Shown in pieces: positions 8,965 through 17,046 of a DNA stretch of 64,000 nt. Each line of letters opens with the position of its first letter. The first letter of the stretch is position 1. This DNA comes from Mucilaginibacter gracilis (GTDB taxonomy: Bacteria; Bacteroidota; Bacteroidia; Sphingobacteriales; Sphingobacteriaceae). Where the stretch lies: positions 1,736,001 through 1,800,000 of the forward strand of contig NZ_RBKU01000001.1 of the NCBI RefSeq assembly GCF_003633615.1, read 5' to 3'. The notes beneath the pieces are model-generated. The model made no database searches and had not been told where the DNA came from. It saw only the letters and a program-made list of their open reading frames with translations. The translations under genes and the position numbers were made by a program.

Positions 8965-9170
8965 TCAATTTGGTTTAGTTAGGTGCTTTAAAAATGCACC
9001 ATCGGTGCAAAAGGTTGGTAGTGAAGTAACAATAGCCAGTATGCATGCCGTAGGTATGCCACTTATCCAGTTTTGTACCTTTGGCACAATTTTTTATTTA
9101 ATTCGTTTTGCTACCGACCTACGACGCCGATGGGCCCCCTATTAACTAAACCACATTGAATAATTAATAG
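8958..9170. repeat. Large imperfect inverted repeat between convergent genes
   Basis: The left arm contains ttaatcaatttggtttagtta, then ccatcggtg and ggttggtag. The right arm is its complement with changes (ctaccgacc, cgccgatgg, taactaaaccacattgaa). Small hairpins lie inside: gcatgcc/ggtatgc around 9043-9059, and ttgt/acaa around the tacctttggc at 9073-9088. Both arms include the stop codon of the flanking gene, so transcripts from either side would end in this structure. Confidence 0.6.
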
Positions 9171-9613
9171 CTCTCGCTATAAGGTGGGATGCCGTAATCA
9201 ACGGGTGTCTTTTTTACTTTCTTTTTGGGCATTAAATTAGGTATAACCGATTTAAGATTACCCCAAACTGAAGCCACGCTTTTTTCGTTGATAAAACCCG
9301 AAGCTTGTTGAGATACCAGCCCTACAATGGCTTTTATAATAAAGTTTGAACCCCTGAAAAGTGTTTTGTTGAGTACAAACGGCAACACAAAACGCGATAT
9401 TAAACTCACCATATCCTGGCCGCCGCCTAATATACCCGTACTGGATTTGTCAGTTGATGGCGAGCTTTTAAACCATGATGTAACCGTATGGAAAATTGCA
9501 GCCGGGGTACTGAAATGACTTTTAATAGCCTCTTCCTGTACGTGTTTTGAGGCTCTAAGTAATTCTATTTCGGCCCTTAAATCGCTGATGTTGTTAATAA
9601 CGGGCTCCATCAT
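9164..9613 (-). CDS. Conserved hypothetical protein of the YtxH/holin-like cluster
   Basis: A 149-residue protein I cannot assign to a named family. It starts with a short charged helix (MMEPVINNISDLRAEIELLR), then a Ser/Thr-rich stretch, then a moderately hydrophobic helical region (SLISRFVLPFVLNKTLFRG and IIKAIVGLVSQQASGFI), ending in a Lys-rich tail. It overlaps the holin-like gene upstream by four bases, so the two are probably co-translated. Genes of this style commonly accompany YtxH and holin-like proteins in Bacteroidetes, suggesting a role at the cell envelope during stress, but that is inference from position. Confidence 0.7.
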   Translation of the reverse strand: MMEPVINNISDLRAEIELLRASKHVQEEAIKSHFSTPAAIFHTVTSWFKSSPSTDKSSTGILGGGQDMVSLISRFVLPFVLNKTLFRGSNFIIKAIVGLVSQQASGFINEKSVASVWGNLKSVIPNLMPKKKVKKTPVDYGIPPYSESY

Positions 9614-9960
9614 TTTTTGGGTTTAAATATTTTTCTAAGCAAAAAGTTGATAATGCGCGGTTCTAAATATTTGTCTTTAGTGTACGATACCGCTATGGCT
9701 AAAATTAAATATAAAAGTGCTACCAACCCAAAACCTATCCAATACGAACCAATTAAATGGCCCAAAAATAAAGCTAAGGTAATTGTTGCAAAGAAAAACG
9801 TTAGCCCCATGCAAATTAATACAAAAACCTCGGTTATTAAATTGGCAAAAAACGATGTTCCCTTATCAATAGCTTGATAGCGAGCCAGTTTAATGCGGGT
9901 TTCAACGTACTCTTTAAGCTGATCGGTTAAACCCGGTTGCTCTTCTTTTTGTTCTTCCAT
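9610..9960 (-). CDS. Phage holin family (holin superfamily III-like) membrane protein
   Basis: A 116-residue protein with an N-terminal amphipathic section (EQPGLTDQLKEYVETRIKLA) followed by two adjacent transmembrane segments at about residues 35-60 and 65-90, and a basic tail. This arrangement fits the Actinobacterial Holin-X/DUF1469 type. Despite the name, chromosomal copies such as this are not part of a prophage; no phage genes are nearby. It sits between the YtxH gene and the 149-residue protein on the same strand. Confidence 0.8.
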   Translation of the reverse strand: MEEQKEEQPGLTDQLKEYVETRIKLARYQAIDKGTSFFANLITEVFVLICMGLTFFFATITLALFLGHLIGSYWIGFGLVALLYLILAIAVSYTKDKYLEPRIINFLLRKIFKPKK

Positions 9961-9985
9961 AAAGGGTATTGTTATAATAAAAGCT

Positions 9986-10055
9986 ATCTCAAAAAATAAA
10001 ACTTAGTTAAGGCTTATTAGTACAGCGCCTGTGGCTATTTTTTATTTTTTGAGAT
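9986..10055. terminator. 16-bp perfect inverted repeat, possible two-way terminator
   Basis: atctcaaaaaataaaa (9986-10001) is exactly complementary to ttttattttttgagat (10040-10055), with a 38-base loop. It lies just after the YtxH stop and before the holin-like start. The long loop makes it a weaker terminator; it could also shape the mRNA between the two genes. Confidence 0.5.
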
Positions 10056-10066
10056 CGTGTTTTTAT

Positions 10067-10333
10067 TTATGCATGTTCAACATCATCCTGATATTCGTCC
10101 TGAGCATCAGCAATTTTCGATTTGAAGTTATTGATGATTTTATCCTTTAGGCCGCTAAGGTTATCAATTTCCGAAGCTGCTGTTTCTTTAATCGAGTCGC
10201 CCAGATTTTTTAGTGATTCTGATAATTTATCACGAGTTTCCGTTCCCGATTCTGGTGCAAATAAAATTCCCAATGCTGCTCCTGCTGCAAGTCCGGCAAG
10301 CAGGGCTACAACTACTTTTGTGTTATCATTCAT
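10067..10333 (-). CDS. YtxH domain-containing protein
   Basis: An 88-residue protein with a glycine/alanine-rich hydrophobic N-terminus (VVALLAGLAAGAALGILFAP) followed by ESGTETRDKLSESLKNLGDS and a charged amphipathic helix. This is the YtxH/gas-vesicle-like pattern: a short membrane insertion followed by a coiled region. Such proteins are often general-stress induced in Firmicutes and common in Bacteroidetes; the molecular role is unknown. It is probably the first gene of the small envelope cluster 10333-9164. Confidence 0.85.
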   Translation of the reverse strand: MNDNTKVVVALLAGLAAGAALGILFAPESGTETRDKLSESLKNLGDSIKETAASEIDNLSGLKDKIINNFKSKIADAQDEYQDDVEHA

Positions 10334-10409
10334 CTTTTTGTGATTAAATTTAAAGTTCGTTATTCTATATGCTGTAAATATAACTCAACGTTGCCTATAT
10401 TGTTTAAAA

Positions 10410-11462
10410 TTATTCCATTTCGCTGTTGGTTTGTATTCTTTCAAGTCTGTCTGCGGCAAGGCGGTTAGTTTCGTATATCTCAACCAACAGCAAAAAGTAC
10501 GATAGCAGTACAGGCCCAAAAACCAAACCTAAAATACCAAATAATGGTATACCAATAATAACACCTATAACGGTAATTAGCGGGTGTGTATTGGCAACCC
10601 TTTTATTAATAATAAATCGCAAAAATTGGTCAATATAGCCTATAAACAGTACACCGTAAATGAGGATGAAAACGCCCTGCCAGGTTTTTTCGTTAAGTAA
10701 TAAAATAACGCCGAACGGAATGGCCAGCGTAGGCACACCAACAACAGGTAAAAACGAAATAAATGTACCTATAACGCCCCAAAAAATAGGGTCTTCAACG
10801 CCCGCAATCTTTAAACCTACGGCAAACATAATACCTTGCGATAGCGATATAATACCTTGCCCCAAAACGTTTGAATAGGTTGATATACGCAACTCTTCGG
10901 CAAATTTAAGTGCATGCTGCTCCCTAAACGGAGCATATTTAATTAGCCCGGCCTCAAACTCCCTGTTTTGTGTAAACATAAAATACAACAGAAAGTATAA
11001 TACAAGCAAGGTTAAAAATATATCGGCCGCGCTACCCAGTATTGATGGGAAAAGTTCGGCAGCATACGAGCCTATTTTTTGGGTAATGTTAATATTGGCA
11101 ATAAAATGGGGCTGGTTAAGATGCGAACCCGCAAAGGCATCGATAGATGCAAGCCATTTTTGAATAGGGAAGTTAGCCGTAGTGAGACTGCTTACTTTAT
11201 TGATAACCATGATACTGAGCGACAGAAACGGTATCACAATAACAACAAGGGAAATAACAATGATAAGAGTGGCTACCAATGCTTTGCTCCAGTTTTTTTT
11301 ATCAACCAAATGTATATACATGGGCCGGAAAATAGTATATAAAACTATAGCCCCCAATATAGAGCTTGATAAGCCGCGCAAGGCTATTACCAAAAAGCAC
11401 CCCAATATGATAATACCTATCAGGATGATGTTGTTGCGTTGTTTATAGTTGAATATTGACAT
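10410..11462 (-). CDS. AI-2E family transporter (PerM/YdiK type)
   Basis: A 350-residue inner-membrane protein with roughly eight hydrophobic segments. Features of the AI-2 exporter/UPF0118 family are the N-terminal pair (IILIGIIILGCFLVIAL and ILGAIVLYTIFRP), a long extracytoplasmic helix-rich middle, and the C-terminal PVVGVPTLAIPFGVILLL and FGPVLLSYFLLLVEIYETNR. Family members have been linked to export of autoinducer-2 or of ions; the substrate cannot be read from sequence. It stands between the YtxH cluster and the NtrC-type regulator, with no clear link to either. Confidence 0.9.
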   Translation of the reverse strand: MSIFNYKQRNNIILIGIIILGCFLVIALRGLSSSILGAIVLYTIFRPMYIHLVDKKNWSKALVATLIIVISLVVIVIPFLSLSIMVINKVSSLTTANFPIQKWLASIDAFAGSHLNQPHFIANINITQKIGSYAAELFPSILGSAADIFLTLLVLYFLLYFMFTQNREFEAGLIKYAPFREQHALKFAEELRISTYSNVLGQGIISLSQGIMFAVGLKIAGVEDPIFWGVIGTFISFLPVVGVPTLAIPFGVILLLNEKTWQGVFILIYGVLFIGYIDQFLRFIINKRVANTHPLITVIGVIIGIPLFGILGLVFGPVLLSYFLLLVEIYETNRLAADRLERIQTNSEME

Positions 11463-11535
11463 TGGGCCTCATTAATTATAATACCTCTCAATAACTAATT
11501 TATGGAGCTAATGTTTGCTTTACATAAACGTTATG

Positions 11536-11733
11536 TTATAAATTGTCTAAAAGAGAATCAATGTTTTTGCAACTGCCTAAAATAGTATCAAGGTAAAACT
11601 GTGTTTCGGCATTATCTGGTGGTATTTCAAAGCGCAGTTGCCCCAGGGCCAGTGTAATGTTTGACAGTTGGTTTTTAATATCGTGCTTAAAAATCCGCGT
11701 AGCTTTATCGTCAAGGGGTTCATCTTTGTTCAT
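11536..11733 (-). CDS. Small stand-alone histidine-phosphoacceptor-like (DHp-like) protein
   Basis: A 65-residue protein whose core FKHDIKNQLSNITLALGQLR resembles the phosphoacceptor helix of sensor histidine kinases (His-Asp-x-x-Asn-x-Leu; candidate His17). A second helix (FYLDTILGSCKNIDSLLDNL) could complete the dimerisation hairpin. There is no room for an ATP-binding domain: no N, G1 or G2 boxes. Its ATG starts one base after the stop of the NtrC-type regulator, so the two are co-transcribed and probably coupled. It may act as a phosphotransfer or anti-kinase partner of the regulator, or merely as a dimerisation helix. The gene is supported by the close junction and the recognisable motif. 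Confidence 0.7.
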   Translation of the reverse strand: MNKDEPLDDKATRIFKHDIKNQLSNITLALGQLRFEIPPDNAETQFYLDTILGSCKNIDSLLDNL

Positions 11734-11734
11734 G

Positions 11735-13165
11735 TTATTTGTCCAAATTATTGGCCTTCATTTTATTATATAAAGTTTTGCGGTCTATGTTTAAAATTTC
11801 GGCAGCTTTGGTTTTGTTAAAGTTAACCTCTTGTAATACGCGTAAAATAGTTTGATACTCGGCTTCCATGGCGGCATTTTTTAAATCGTGCTTAGGTGGC
11901 GGCGGTAGGGAAGGAGCGGGTTGAATGTTATAGTTAGCCGGTGTACTTTCGTGCGATAAAATCTTAGCGTAGTTAGAAATTTCGAGCGGAAGTGCTTTAG
12001 CCTGTACTTCTTCGCCCTCGGTTAATAAGGCGGCACGGCGTATCACATTTTTTAGCTCCCTGATGTTGCCAGGCCAGCGGTAGTTAATCAAACTTTCTAT
12101 TACATCTGGCGAAAAACTAACTACTTTACGGCCCAGTTCGGCGTTGGCTAATGCTAAAAAGTATTCGGCTATTAATATAATATCTTTACCACGCTCGCGC
12201 AGGGGCGGCATGTTGATGCTAAATTCGTTAAAACGGTGATAAAGGTCTTCCCTAAATTTACCTGCCCTAATGGCATCCTGAAGGTTTTCGTTAGTGGCTA
12301 TAATAATGCGCACGTCCAAATCAATCTCTTTGGAGCCTCCTATGCGCCTAACCTTTCGCTCCTGAACGGTGCGCAACAATGCAGCCTGAATATCGTATGA
12401 TAAGTTTGCTATCTCATCTAAAAATAAAGTGCCGCCGTTGGCCATTTCAAAGTGGCCTATCTTTAAATTTAATGCGCCTGTAAACGAACCTTTTTCGTGA
12501 CCGAAAAATTCGCTTCCGGCAAGCTCTTTGGTAAGCGACCCACAATCCATCGCAATAAAAGGTTTATCTCGCCTGTTACTGTTCATATGTATGCTTTTAG
12601 CTACCGATTCTTTGCCCGTACCGCTTTCGCCTACTATAATTACGCTGTAGTTGGTGGGGGCAACCAGTTCTATCTGGTGTACCAGCTCTTTGGATGCTCT
12701 GCTGGTACCAATCACAAAATCCTGGGCAGCAATTTGTTTTTTTTGCGTTTTCGATTCGCGCAACAAGGCTGCATCACTTTCGGTAGCATTATCCATTAAA
12801 GCATTCTGCATTTCTAATGCTTTATTAATGGTTGATAATATTTCGTCGGGATATAGAGGTTTGGTAATATAGTCGTAGGCTCCCAGCTTAATTAGCTCAA
12901 CAGCCATTTTAATGTCCGAGTATCCGGTTATGATAATTACACCGGTTTGCGGGTATTCGGCTTTTATTTTTTTGAGTATTTCGCGTCCATCAGTATCCTC
13001 CAGGCGGTAATCGCATAGCACTAAATTAAATGGCTGGTTTTTTAAATGCTCAAAAGCGAGCGAACCGCTTGATGCTGTTGAAACACTAAAACCGTTGCGC
13101 GTTAAAAATTTTGATAGCAAAAGTGCCACGTTCACTTCATCGTCAATGATGAGGATGTTTTTCAT
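11735..13165 (-). CDS. Sigma-54-dependent response regulator (NtrC/AtoC family)
   Basis: A 476-residue regulator with three domains. The receiver (residues 1-120) has the acidic pocket Asp8-Asp9 and phospho-acceptor Asp52 (LVLCDYRLED). The AAA+ domain (about 145-385) has Walker A GESGTGKE, the sigma-54 contact loop GSFTGA, Walker B GGTLFLDEI and the arginine-containing PPLRERGKDI. The C-terminal Fis-type helix-turn-helix is NKTKAAEILNIDRKTLYNKM. It should activate sigma-54 promoters on phosphorylation. No full-length kinase is adjacent; instead a 65-residue DHp-like gene follows after one base. A GAF histidine kinase is at 15056-16348 but is separated by unrelated genes. Confidence 0.95.
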   Translation of the reverse strand: MKNILIIDDEVNVALLLSKFLTRNGFSVSTASSGSLAFEHLKNQPFNLVLCDYRLEDTDGREILKKIKAEYPQTGVIIITGYSDIKMAVELIKLGAYDYITKPLYPDEILSTINKALEMQNALMDNATESDAALLRESKTQKKQIAAQDFVIGTSRASKELVHQIELVAPTNYSVIIVGESGTGKESVAKSIHMNSNRRDKPFIAMDCGSLTKELAGSEFFGHEKGSFTGALNLKIGHFEMANGGTLFLDEIANLSYDIQAALLRTVQERKVRRIGGSKEIDLDVRIIIATNENLQDAIRAGKFREDLYHRFNEFSINMPPLRERGKDIILIAEYFLALANAELGRKVVSFSPDVIESLINYRWPGNIRELKNVIRRAALLTEGEEVQAKALPLEISNYAKILSHESTPANYNIQPAPSLPPPPKHDLKNAAMEAEYQTILRVLQEVNFNKTKAAEILNIDRKTLYNKMKANNLDK

Positions 13166-13290
13166 ATTCTTTAGGTGGAAAATTTATTTGAAGTTACATA
13201 AAGTTTGTAAAATGGGAAATAATTTCTACACATTATTAAAAAACAAATAAAACCGGCTTATATGGCTAACCAATAATTAAAGCAAAAAAA

Positions 13291-13316
13291 AGAGAGCAAC
13301 CAACCGGTCGCTCTCT
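13291..13316 (-). terminator. Hairpin terminator downstream of the OMP gene
   Basis: agagagc (13291-13297) pairs with gctctct (13310-13316), with further partial pairing inside (acc/ggt). On the minus strand it ends in a run of T from aaaaaaa at 13284-13290, a typical intrinsic terminator for the gene at 13351-13923. Confidence 0.75.
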
Positions 13317-13350
13317 TCTTGTTTAAAAGGTGTATTTGTAAAGGGTAAAA

Positions 13351-13923
13351 TTATAAGCCAAAGCCGTAGGCTAAGCGTAAACCAATAAAGTTTAACTTGT
13401 TGCCGTTATCAACAAGGGCACTGTTTCCTTCAAAACGTACGCCGGCGTCGATAAAGCTTTTGCCGCTAACAGGGAACTGTATGCCAACTTGTGGAGCGTA
13501 AGTAAATAAGGTAGAGTTTGCACCTCTAAAGTCGGATTTGTTGGTTAAAAATGATGCGCCTGCTTCTCCCTGGATGTATAAATTATCAATCAGGAAGTAT
13601 TTTAAACCAGCTTTAACAGGTATTAATTGAATGTTAGTAGCCGAAACGCCGCTAACGGTTTTGCCAAAAAAGTTGTCGTATCCGGCGTTAACGGTTACAA
13701 ATAATTGTTTAACAACAGGTATATCTGCCTGTACCGAACCGCCAAGGTTCCAGTTGTAAGCGTCGGAGAAATTGCCAACCGGTACGCCGGCGTCAACACC
13801 AATGCTTAAACGAATGCCAGAGTTTGTGGTGGTAGTAGCTGTACTTGTTGTTTGTGCTTTGGCGCCAAATGATAATGCTGCAAATGCTAATGCAAGGGCC
13901 GAAATTTTGAATGTAGTTTTCAT
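13351..13923 (-). CDS. Outer-membrane beta-barrel protein
   Basis: A 190-residue secreted protein with a clear signal peptide (MKTTFKISALALAFAALSFG, cleaved near AKA-QTT) followed by alternating hydrophobic strands (IRLSIGVDAGVPVGNFSDAY, VQADIPVVKQLFVTVNAGYD), ending NFIGLRLAYGFGL with a hydrophobic C-terminus suited to barrel insertion. It fits the small OmpW/PorT-like porin group of Bacteroidetes; no substrate can be named. I start at ATG 13923-13921: the frame continues 25 codons upstream, but that stretch is Pro/Lys-rich and overlies an RNA hairpin. The gene is alone with its own terminator. Confidence 0.85.
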   Translation of the reverse strand: MKTTFKISALALAFAALSFGAKAQTTSTATTTTNSGIRLSIGVDAGVPVGNFSDAYNWNLGGSVQADIPVVKQLFVTVNAGYDNFFGKTVSGVSATNIQLIPVKAGLKYFLIDNLYIQGEAGASFLTNKSDFRGANSTLFTYAPQVGIQFPVSGKSFIDAGVRFEGNSALVDNGNKLNFIGLRLAYGFGL

Positions 13924-13947
13924 CGTATTGTTTTTTTTAATGTTAAT

Positions 13948-13996
13948 GAAGCCATCCGGAGGGTTTGGTTTGTTAATTTTAGCTCCCGATGGTTTC
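13948..13996 (-). promoter_or_regulatory. Inverted repeat in the 5' leader of the OMP gene
   Basis: gaagccatccggag (13948-13961) is nearly complementary to ctcccgatggtttc (13983-13996), with two mismatches and a 21-base loop, 25 bases before the OMP start. It could form a leader hairpin affecting translation or mRNA stability. The rest of the 13924-14260 gap is AT-rich; I saw no other signal in it. Confidence 0.45.
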
Positions 13997-14260
13997 ATGT
14001 TTTGTTACTATTAATTGTTGTGTTTTGCAAATCACGCAACAAAGTAACATCACAAAACTTAAATAATTTATCATCCCAAAGTAAACACTATTCAATCGAT
14101 TGATTAACAGCTTTTTATTTTTTGACTAATCGGGTAATTAAGTCAGTTTATTGTCATGGGAGGCTTAAAACAGCAAAATATTGAAAACTTTGTCCTTGTT
14201 ACCAGCCGGTAAATTAACCAAAGTGTGGTATGAAATTTAAAAACTTGTTTAGCATTTATG

Positions 14261-15043
14261 CTATTGCCCTTTAAAGGCGGGTTTCCGTTTTTCGGTAAAT
14301 GCGGCTACGCCTTCCTTAAAATCTTCGGTGCCAAAACATTTGGCAAACTCGGCAATTTCGGTGTCAAACCCGTTTTCATCGTGGCTTAACGAAGCATTAA
14401 CAGCCCTTATTGCCGATGCTATTGCCAATGGGGCACGTAATAGTATTTTGTTTAATATTTCTTCGGCTTTGGGTAAAAGTTCGGTTGGCGCTACTACGTA
14501 ATTTACCAGTCCGTATTGGTAAGCATCGGTTGCAGTTATCATATCGGCAGTCATAATCATTTCCATTGCCTTCCCGCGGCCCACCAGTTGGGTTAAGCGT
14601 TGTGTGCCACCGTAGCCGGGTATTAGGCCCAATGTTACCTCGGGCAAGCCTAATTTGGCGTTGTTGCTTGCTATGCGGATGTGGCAGGCCATAGCCAATT
14701 CTAAACCCCCGCCAAGCGCAAAGCCGTTAATAGCTGCAATAACGGGTTTGCTGCCATTAGCTATTTGGTTAAACACGTTGGTGTGGCCGTCTTGAGCAAG
14801 TTGCCGCCCTTGTTCAACGTTAAACGATGCAAATTCGGATATATCGGCACCGGCAACAAATGCCTTTTCGCCCGCACCTGTTATAATTATACCGCCAACT
14901 GCTGCATTGTTAAAAGCATCAGTTACGGCTACGTTAAGCTCGGCCAGGGTTGCTTTATTTAAAGCATTTAATTTGCTTTCGCGATTAATGATAATGTATT
15001 GAACGCGCCCTGCGTGGTTGATTAAAAGATTTTGGAAGCTCAT
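14261..15043 (-). CDS. Enoyl-CoA hydratase/isomerase family protein
   Basis: A 260-residue crotonase-fold enzyme. The oxyanion-hole segments AGADISEF and GFALGGGLELAMACHI, and the two candidate catalytic glutamates (GLELAM, LPEVTLGLIPGYGGTQRL), match hydratases that add water to 2-enoyl-CoA during fatty-acid beta-oxidation. The C-terminal trimerisation helix (FGTEDFKEGVAAFTEKRKP) is typical. It lies 12 bases after the histidine kinase on the same strand, so it may share a transcript, though no functional link is obvious. Exact substrate (short-chain enoyl-CoA) is inferred. Confidence 0.93.
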   Translation of the reverse strand: MSFQNLLINHAGRVQYIIINRESKLNALNKATLAELNVAVTDAFNNAAVGGIIITGAGEKAFVAGADISEFASFNVEQGRQLAQDGHTNVFNQIANGSKPVIAAINGFALGGGLELAMACHIRIASNNAKLGLPEVTLGLIPGYGGTQRLTQLVGRGKAMEMIMTADMITATDAYQYGLVNYVVAPTELLPKAEEILNKILLRAPLAIASAIRAVNASLSHDENGFDTEIAEFAKCFGTEDFKEGVAAFTEKRKPAFKGQ

Positions 15044-15055
15044 TTTAATAATGAT

Positions 15056-16348
15056 TTAGAATAACGGTAATTGAATAGTGAATGTAGTATATTCATTTAA
15101 CACACTCTCAACTTTAATTTCGCCTTTTAAAAACTTAACTAATTTAGCAACAATATACAACCCCAAGCCATGCCCTGCCGAATTTGCGCTGCCCCGGTAA
15201 TACATGTCGAATATTTTAGGAATAATTTCGGCATCAATTCCCTGGCCGTTATCGGTAAAGGTAACCACAACGTGCCCTGTTTGGTTTAACACATTTATGC
15301 GTATTTGGGTTTCCTTTTCGGGGTTCCTAAAGTTAATGCTGTTATCAATCAGGTTATCAAAAATAACAGTTAATATGTTTTGATAGCTATGATAAGGCTG
15401 GGTAACGTTTTCTGTTAAAGTAATGTTGCAGGCATTTGCTGTTAGTAGCGCCTGTAGTTTGTGCCTTATGGGGTTTATAATATCTGCAAAAATTATCGGC
15501 TCTTTCTTGTTGCTTTCATCATCGGCTATTACTGCGCCGTTTAGCTTGGTGAGCATCTTATCAAGCCCTTGGGCCACGGTTTTACTGTGCTTAAAAAGCA
15601 GCAATGTTTCAGGGTCTTCGGCCATTGTGGTCCCCAGGTTTGATAAGCCCATAATATTGGCCAAAGGAGCCCTAAAATCGTGTGTGGTGCGATATAATAA
15701 TGTTTTTAACTCGGTGTTGGTATTAGTTAATTGGAGCGTGCGCTCTTTAACGGTAGCATCCAGGTATTGGTTAAGGCTGCTAATTTGCTTGTTGTTTATT
15801 TCCAGTTCTTTATTGGTTTTGGCTATGGCTTCCAATACCAATAGTTGCGATAGCTTGTTTGCTAAAAAATCGCTTATGAGCTGTATAAATTTGTAATCGG
15901 GTTTTACAATTTGCTTGTCTTGAGTGGTTGCAATGGTAATAACTATTTGGTGCTTGGCCGAATAAACAGCAGGTATGGTTACTAACGAATAAACTTTTTG
16001 ATGTGTAAAAACGGTTTCCGCAAAGGCCGGGTCCGAAAATATTTTTTCGGTTGGATATTCAATCGGCAACCCATTTGCCAGGGCTGTTTCTTCAAAAGAG
16101 TAACTTATTTTGTCGGCATTTTGAAAAAAAAATGTTTGGCCAATAAAACCCTGAAAAGCCACCTGCGAGTTCTCGTTACGGTAATAAACTCTAAAAATAA
16201 ACGAGTTGATAATGTACTTTAACTGTGTTGATAATATTTTAGCGATGTCGCTATATTCTGTACACTTATTAAGATCAGTGGCAAAACGCGAAAAGGCTTC
16301 ATATCGAAGCCTTTGAGCATTTTGCAGTATTTCAATATTTTGATCCAC
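15056..16348 (-). CDS. Cytoplasmic GAF-type sensor histidine kinase
   Basis: A 430-residue kinase without transmembrane segments. Residues 1-180 resemble a GAF-like sensor domain; a coiled linker follows (LEINNKQISSLNQYLDATVK). The H-box is YRTTHDFRAPLANIMGLSNL with the phosphorylated His; the N-box is DNLIDNSINF, G1 is DNGQGID and G2 is GHGLGLYIV. It should sense a cytosolic signal and phosphorylate a regulator encoded elsewhere: no receiver gene adjoins it. Five bases separate it from the AhpD-like gene upstream, and 12 from the enoyl-CoA hydratase downstream, suggesting a small operon. Confidence 0.92.
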   Translation of the reverse strand: MDQNIEILQNAQRLRYEAFSRFATDLNKCTEYSDIAKILSTQLKYIINSFIFRVYYRNENSQVAFQGFIGQTFFFQNADKISYSFEETALANGLPIEYPTEKIFSDPAFAETVFTHQKVYSLVTIPAVYSAKHQIVITIATTQDKQIVKPDYKFIQLISDFLANKLSQLLVLEAIAKTNKELEINNKQISSLNQYLDATVKERTLQLTNTNTELKTLLYRTTHDFRAPLANIMGLSNLGTTMAEDPETLLLFKHSKTVAQGLDKMLTKLNGAVIADDESNKKEPIIFADIINPIRHKLQALLTANACNITLTENVTQPYHSYQNILTVIFDNLIDNSINFRNPEKETQIRINVLNQTGHVVVTFTDNGQGIDAEIIPKIFDMYYRGSANSAGHGLGLYIVAKLVKFLKGEIKVESVLNEYTTFTIQLPLF

Positions 16349-16353
16349 CTTGT

Positions 16354-16917
16354 TTATTGTACTTCCATTAACTCGTTATCAATCTGGATGCCCGCAATAT
16401 CAGCCAGCGAGTTTAGCATATTGGTTAAATCGGCCAAAGCCATTAACTCTTGTATTTCATCTAAAGTATAACCGTCGTTTGCAAGTGCTCCAAAGTCATT
16501 ATCGCTGGTGCTTTTAGGGTTTAATGCACACTTGGTAACAATTTGTATAGCTGTTTTATAAGCGGCAGGTATGTAATCGCTCTCCATGTTTTCGGTAAGC
16601 TTTATTTCATCGCTACCGGTTAAGGTTTTGCTCATGCTATTGGCAATAATACCATGTGTGTGGGCGCAATAGCTGCTGCCTTTAATTTTAGAGATGTTGT
16701 AAATAATAAGTTGCTTTAAAATAAAAGGTACATTGCCCAAAAGCATGGTGCAGCGTAATTTTTCCCAATTTCCGCGTAAAATAGTGGCGTTACTGCCCTG
16801 GCATTTAAACCAGTTAAGTACAAACGGTACGCCAAGTTCCTTCATTGTTTCGTTATAAATAGCTTTTACTTCATCGGTTGCCTGGTTGTATTCTACAACC
16901 CTAAATCCTTTAGTCAT
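16354..16917 (-). CDS. Carboxymuconolactone decarboxylase/AhpD-like protein
   Basis: A 187-residue helical protein similar in pattern to AhpD-like peroxidase-related enzymes: an early RVVEYNQATDEVKAIYNETM, and a central helix with SSYCAHTHGIIANSMSK. Classical AhpD proteins use Cys-x-x-Cys-x3-His; here only one Cys precedes His (Cys-Ala-His-Thr-His), so a thiol-disulfide peroxidase role is uncertain. It starts the likely operon with the GAF kinase and the enoyl-CoA hydratase. A redox link to the kinase is possible but unproven. Confidence 0.78.
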   Translation of the reverse strand: MTKGFRVVEYNQATDEVKAIYNETMKELGVPFVLNWFKCQGSNATILRGNWEKLRCTMLLGNVPFILKQLIIYNISKIKGSSYCAHTHGIIANSMSKTLTGSDEIKLTENMESDYIPAAYKTAIQIVTKCALNPKSTSDNDFGALANDGYTLDEIQELMALADLTNMLNSLADIAGIQIDNELMEVQ

Positions 16918-17046
16918 TATCCTATTTTTAAATTAATTGAAGGGAACAGTATTTGCTGTATAACAAATATATTCATTTGTTTTTTTAATAAGCCAAGTTT
17001 AAAATCCTAAATACGAAAAGCAAGCTAAATAGGATGTGTAAAAGCA

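Noticed and set aside
9610..9960. Holin-like gene as evidence of a prophage
   Set aside because: No lysin, capsid, integrase or tail genes are near; chromosomal holin-like genes of this type are common with YtxH genes.
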